Shown here: positions 59,594 to 64,000 of the stretch, piece after piece
Layout of the letters: each line of letters opens with the position of its first letter
Numbering within the stretch: the stretch's first letter is position 1
DNA from: Lonicera japonica
Lineage: Eukaryota > Streptophyta > Magnoliopsida > Dipsacales > Caprifoliaceae
DNA: 64,000 bases
Assembly: GCA_021464415.1 (NCBI GenBank)
Contig: CM038469.1
Location: forward strand, 6,240,501 to 6,304,500
Direction of reading: 5' to 3'
Translations under genes and position numbers: made by a program
Notes under the pieces: model-generated
The model's input: only the letters and a program-made list of their open reading frames with translations
Database searches by the model: none
What the model was told of the DNA's origin: nothing

Positions 59594-59696
59594 CACCCGT
59601 TCTTTCATTTTTGTCACCAAGTTAAACTTACAGAAATGGAGTCTAAGGAGATGATGGAAACCAGCATCAACAGAAAAATTTCAAGTCAGTTTGTGA
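59594..59696. other. Filler DNA of unknown origin between kinase fragments
   Basis: Together with 54,414-54,453 on the other side of the copia element, this ~143 bases replaces the kinase activation loop and middle. It does not match the intact gene. On the minus strand an open stretch crosses the original uninterrupted site, starting with ATG in ATGAAAGAACGGGTG. It may be captured exon DNA. Confidence 0.4.
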
Positions 59697-59974
59697 CTTG
59701 AAGAAGTTTGCCGGTGTAGCTTATAACTGCATCGAAGATCAATTGACCGTCGATGAGTGACGTGGTTTGGAGTCTAGAGCTTGCGTTGCAACTTCAAGAG
59801 GCTGCTGAGAATATAAGTGCTAATGAAGACGGGCTTAAGAACTTTGAAAATTTCACAAATCTGCCTTTTCATCTTGGAGAGGATGCCTCGACAGAGCATA
59901 ATGAGAGCTTGTCTAGGTCGTTTGAATTAACAGGCAGCTCTAAAAGTAGTGTCTCATTACTGAGTAAGAATTGA
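59697..59974 (+). pseudogene. Receptor kinase fragment (C-terminal tail)
   Basis: It corresponds to 41,281-41,568 of the intact gene: the KKFA..AY.CI stretch, the [16 protein letters not shown] motif and the serine-rich tail to the stop at 59,974. Some bases are missing near 59,740 (before CGACCGTCGATGAG in the intact gene), so the frame is shifted. It is the downstream half of the copy interrupted by filler DNA and the copia element. Confidence 0.88.
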
Positions 59975-60083
59975 TGTATTCAAATAGCCTTGCAATTGGG
60001 AATGAATATAAAAATGGTTTAATTGTACTCAATTTATATGCAAATGAGGTTGTACACGTCAGTGTTATAACAATCCCCACTTA

Positions 60084-60563
60084 GGCCATCTTTAGTGGGT
60101 AGTGTAAAAGTGTAGTGTAAAAATGTGTATTTAGCCTAGCAATAAATAAAGAAATGCACCGGGAAAAAGGTAAATTAGCCTTGCACGATATATGAAGTGA
60201 CGGGGTAAATTTTTTTCTCTCCCACGACACATGATGTGTCGTGGCATGTAAAATATATATATATTTTTTTTAATGTTTTAAGGCTTGCACGACACATGAT
60301 GTGTCGTGCCATGACAAAAATTGTCTCCCACGACACATGATGTGTCGTGCCATGACAAAAATTGTCTCCCACGACACATCAAGTGTCGTGAGAGCCTTCT
60401 ACTCCTGTCCCGATGCTTCCTTTATCGTCCGAGCTAAAATTTTGTCCCTCGCTAAATATACCTTTGCTTTACACTTTTACAATTTTATTTAGCTTTTTGC
60501 CTTACCCAATAAGGCAACAAAAAAGTTAATTATGCATATTTAACCATCCGGATGGAGATGGTC
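60084..60563. mobile_element. PIF/Harbinger-like MITE with four internal palindromes
   Basis: The inverted ends are GGCCATCTTTAGTGG and the reverse complement of GACCATCTCCATCCGG. TTA flanks it at 60,081-60,083 and 60,564-60,566. Length is 480 bp. The paralogous spacer at 41,667-41,669 lacks it. Inside are four near-perfect palindromes with arms CACGACACAT / ATGTGTCGTG around one base, at 60,223, 60,288, 60,329 and 60,370; the last three are spaced exactly 41 bp. Confidence 0.88.
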
Positions 60564-61100
60564 TTATTGTGGTGGGACGGCGATTTGGTAAGATTAGTGG
60601 AGCTTTTCACTCCTTTTTGTTTTAAAACAATATTTTTGTTATGTTTGAATCATGAGAAATATTCTTTAGCAAATTCTTATTATCGTTTTTAGAGGGAAAG
60701 TTAGATTTTTGCATTATTATATTTCTAATAAATAAGCATAACATCGGCTGCTAACCAAGATGCTAAGTCCCCTCCTATCGCATGACAAACGCTTAGATCT
60801 TTCTGAACATTGATAGATGTAGTCCAACATTAATAGATGTAGTCCGGCAAATACGATCAATTGAGCCTTTTAACATACTAAGTATTGCCGTGCCAAATTG
60901 GAGCCTTGTTGGATCAATCCATTTCGAAAATTCACACCCAAAACGCTCTTCTAACTTATCAAGTTCTTTGAATCACTATATCCTTGGACAAGCGTGCAAA
61001 TATTCAACAGAATATTGGAGCCTTGCAAATATTTAAAAACAAATTGGTTAGTAACTTGGTGTAAATTAACATGTCCCTTTCTGCTGAATTAAGTACTGAT

Positions 61101-61252
61101 GAAGTTGAAGCTAGGGGAGATTTGAATCGGGCTAGAGTTTAGCCCAACGACGGGCACTTTTGCAGCAATAATGAGGGAAGTTGAAGCCAGGGGAAATTTG
61201 AATCGGGCTAGAGTTTAGCCCAACGACGGGCACTTTTGCGGCAATATTGAGG
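61101..61252. repeat. 76-bp tandem duplication
   Basis: GAAGTTGAAGC(T/C)AGGGGA starts at 61,101 and 61,177, each followed by GGGCTAGAGTTTAGCCCAAC. The other spacer copy (around 42,138) has the unit once. Confidence 0.85.
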
Positions 61253-62217
61253 GAGCGGAGAAACGCACTACGATGGGTAGATTGGGATTGGGATGCTGGG
61301 GTTTGATCTGTTTGATTGGGAAAGGGTCCTTAGGCCTAAGGGTATCCTTTGGGTTAACAGATTCTTTTGTGAAAAGAAAGTTTTGAAGGTTTATTTGTGT
61401 GTGTTTGAGAAATTAAGGTACACAAAATCTGATGTGGAGGGTGGTGCCAGAGATTGATAGGGTTGATGATGAGGTATTTTTCTCTGCCGTTTTGGAAAAG
61501 CCAACTAGGTTTTAGGTTAACAAAAAGTTGTACATGGCCTTGTATGAATATATAATATTGGAGGAAGAAAAAAGTGTCAGGTCCTCAGAGAGAATGTAAA
61601 GCCTACTGGTTCAGCCTTTGGAGTTTTTTTACATTCAAGAAAATTTAGTTTTGACTTTCGATAATACTTTGTGTTTTTATTACAAGTTTGTGTTTCATTC
61701 TCGAATATCTCTCAAAATTCTTTGTTTTATGTTTTTAAGTTTCCATGAATTTTTCAAGGGATCAATTTTAAGGTACAACTTGTTTACGTTCTTTATACTA
61801 GGGAGAAGTATAATGTCATTTTGTTTGCATTTAAGATATATTGTATTTGTATCCTTTTTTTTTTTTTTGCAAGTGGACAGTTTTCTTTATCTTTCTTTTT
61901 TTAACCTAAAAAGGAGCCTCCTATTTTGAAGGTTAATGATTTTGATAAAATTTAGTATAGTGAAAATTTTCATTAATCTTTTCTAAAATAAATAGAAATA
62001 AATAAAATTAACCAAGTTTTATTTTAAAACTAGTCCACCCCGTGATAAAATGGATCCGCACGAGAACTACATGCCAAGGATCGAGCTACACCTTGAATGT
62101 AATATCTAGCACATTATATTCTACTACATTTTAATGTACCGGTTATACATGTGTTATTTGAATATAAGTAATTTTAAAAAAATTGAAAATAATAAATATT
62201 CTTCAGCGTGATCATTT

Positions 62218-64000
62218 TCTAGGGCTAGGTCCTTGACTGATCATCTTCTTCTGCCTCACCAGCTTCGTAATCACGTTTGTTCAATTGGAATGCCTTTTTT
62301 TGGTACTGTTGAATAAATTTTAGTGTTGAATTTTGATTGCGTTTTATTGTGTTGCAATAACCGTTCTAAATTTGATACGAGTGATTATTTGGTTTTGTAC
62401 TGGGTATGGAAACCCTAACAGGTTCTAAGGCAGATTCAAAGCTAATGAAGGAAGGAAAGCTGGGAACAAATCGGAAAATTCGTGTGAGGAGTTTTCGCAA
62501 TGATAGATTGTTGTAACATGTTAGTCAATTCAATTCAGTTGAACTAAATTAGTTAGGTTCAATTATGAAATTGAAGAATTTTGTAACAAAGATGGATCTG
62601 GATGCAACTTCCTTCGATAAGTTCAGGGATAAAAGAAACTTGCTTTTACTAAAATTTAGGCTCATTAATGGAATGGAGGAAATGTTGTCTAGAGTGGGTG
62701 ACTAGTAAGACCTTTAAAACTAAAATGAATCTGGTTGGGACTTCATAATTTGCTGTTAGTCAATGGATTGAAATCATTTTGGAAATCATTTTATTTGAAA
62801 GCATGGACTGTGTGGTTACCAGGTATATTCTAATTTTTATCTCAATTTGTTCCCACTAAAAATATGTCCATGTGGCCTCTATATGTCCAAGAAAAATTGA
62901 TTCTAGGGGAAATTATGCAATCAAACACCACTAAAAGTGAAAAAAGAAAAAGAGATTTTCAGCATATTCCATGGAAAAACACTCTCCTGGTTCTCAAACC
63001 CACTCCCACCCCCCTCCATTGAAATTTGGGGTATGTGCTTGTACAATACGTATTAGAGGAGGCGTATTAAGTCACAAAAGGTATTCAAAAGTCGGTTGGA
63101 TCTGCTTGATCTATTTGCAAAGAGAAAAAGGAAAAATGGTGAAACTAAAGACTCATCTTTGTACCTGTTGTGCTTCTATGTGAAATTCTTATCTTTGTTT
63201 CATTGCATTAACGTATAAATCGAGCTGCCCCATTAATTTCTTTTATCGCATTAGATAGTTTTTTCAAGACGCGCAGTTTGTTAAATCTGTGTGCCAAAGC
63301 TTAGTCACATTTAAATTCAATTATGCAAGAAATTTGTATTCATCTTTCTTTAATTGTCTGCTAGTTTCTCACTAGTATTCTTTTGTTTAATAGGATGTAT
63401 AGCTTGATGGCGAAGAGACCAACCATTTTTTCCTTGTTCACGGAGGTGGTTTTGCCGTTTTGGTATAAAACTATAGCACTTCTAGAAGAAGGTTGATTCA
63501 GAGTTACTGACATTGATTTAACTGGTTCTGCTATTCATTTTTTGGACACCAACTACATCACTGAATTTAATAATCTTTCTTCTTTAAATGTGTAGGTTAT
63601 TTTGGTAGGACATGATTTTGGTGGTGCATGTTTATCATATGCAATGGAGTTCGTTTCCATTAAAAGTCTCAAAAACTGTTTTTATTGCTGCAGCCATGTT
63701 GACTAGCGGACAAAGTACTCTCGATATGTTCTCCCAGAAGGTTTGCTTTGTAAGTCAATATATAATTTTACCTGTTTCATCTCCTTCCATATTCATGGAA
63801 CGACCATAGCCTCTTTGCAGAAAATTTTACTAGAATCTTGCTTGTATCTTGGTACCCTTTCCCGAGAGCTTCAAGATTTAAGCTTAAGTTTTGAAATTGA
63901 ATCGGCCATTCTGATTATCTGTAGTTTAGTGCTAATTAAGTTTGGTGTTTTTTGTTTTCCTTCAAATGTTTTGAATAATTTAGAGAAATCGTTAATGACT
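62218..64000 (+). pseudogene. Methylesterase-like hydrolase copy 4, broken, runs off the window
   Basis: It starts with the last part of exon 1 (to about 62,273), where the terminal CAG is CAC. A ~450-base part of intron 1 is missing compared with copy 3. Exon 2 (from about 63,395) has a TGA after the GAAGAAGGT stretch and the same exon 2 / intron 2 deletion as copy 3. Exon 3 (63,596-63,740) keeps GHDFGG but has one extra base (GAGTTCGTTTCC), shifting the frame. Exons 4-5 would lie beyond the window. Confidence 0.85.

Larger units (their letters stand above)
59975..62217. repeat. Second copy of the kinase-to-hydrolase spacer
   Basis: Partner of 41,569-43,267, with a MITE at 60,084-60,563 and a 76-bp tandem duplication at 61,101. 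It ends in the same truncated exon 1 of the hydrolase, so both units descend from one rearranged ancestor. No conserved open frame is seen. Confidence 0.8.

Noticed and set aside
60175..60372. Open frame rich in repeated His-Ile/Met-Cys-Arg words
   Set aside because: It is a translation of the palindrome array inside the MITE, not a protein.
60223..60390. CRISPR-like look of the evenly spaced palindromes
   Set aside because: Plant nuclear DNA, only three units at 41-bp period, and near-identical spacers; the array sits inside a MITE.

Overview
The window is nuclear DNA of a flowering plant, almost certainly a eudicot. It is very AT-rich, its genes have GT-AG introns, and it is full of small inverted-repeat (MITE) elements, solo LTRs, a LINE, a tRNA-derived SINE and a complete Ty1/copia retrotransposon. 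There are no prokaryotic features. I could not name the species.

Positions 1-14,800 hold no gene I can support. The stretch contains an old ~2 kb duplication (1.27-3.49 kb and 4.55-6.47 kb), a SINE, several MITEs and a foldback element. Positions 14,815-64,000 are a tandem cluster built from two genes and their broken copies. One is a methylesterase-like alpha/beta-hydrolase of the MES11-type group: copy 1 at 14,815-18,607 looks intact, and copies at 31.2-34.7, 43.3-46.6 and 62.2-64.0 kb are broken. The other is a receptor kinase with an intact copy at 38,806-41,568 and broken copies at 29.4-31.1 kb (two arms, head to head on opposite strands) and at 54.2 / 59.7 kb (cut by the copia element). 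From 29 kb onward the order is kinase followed by hydrolase, three times.

The outstanding item is the intact kinase gene. Its three exons join in phase into a 688-residue protein: signal peptide, complete 16-cysteine thaumatin (PR-5) domain, one membrane span, and an intracellular kinase whose motifs are those of the FERONIA/CrRLK1L family. Known thaumatin receptor kinases (PR5K) carry a different kinase type, and CrRLK1L proteins normally carry malectin-like ectodomains, so this looks like a separate domain-shuffling event. About 7.7 kb upstream, two fragments of the same gene form an inverted repeat with arms of 0.6-0.7 kb, which could give a hairpin RNA matching the intact gene.

The duplicated units date one another. 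Unit A (18.6-23.3 kb) and unit B (46.6-53.8 kb) are paralogous, and each insertion in one can be compared with the empty site in the other: two solo LTRs in B with 5-bp target duplications, and one MITE in A with a TTA duplication. The copia element (54,454-59,588) is the youngest event. Its two 259-bp LTRs look identical, it is flanked by GAAAA, and gag and pol are separated only by one in-frame TAA. All homology and identity statements are by eye; no database search or alignment was run.
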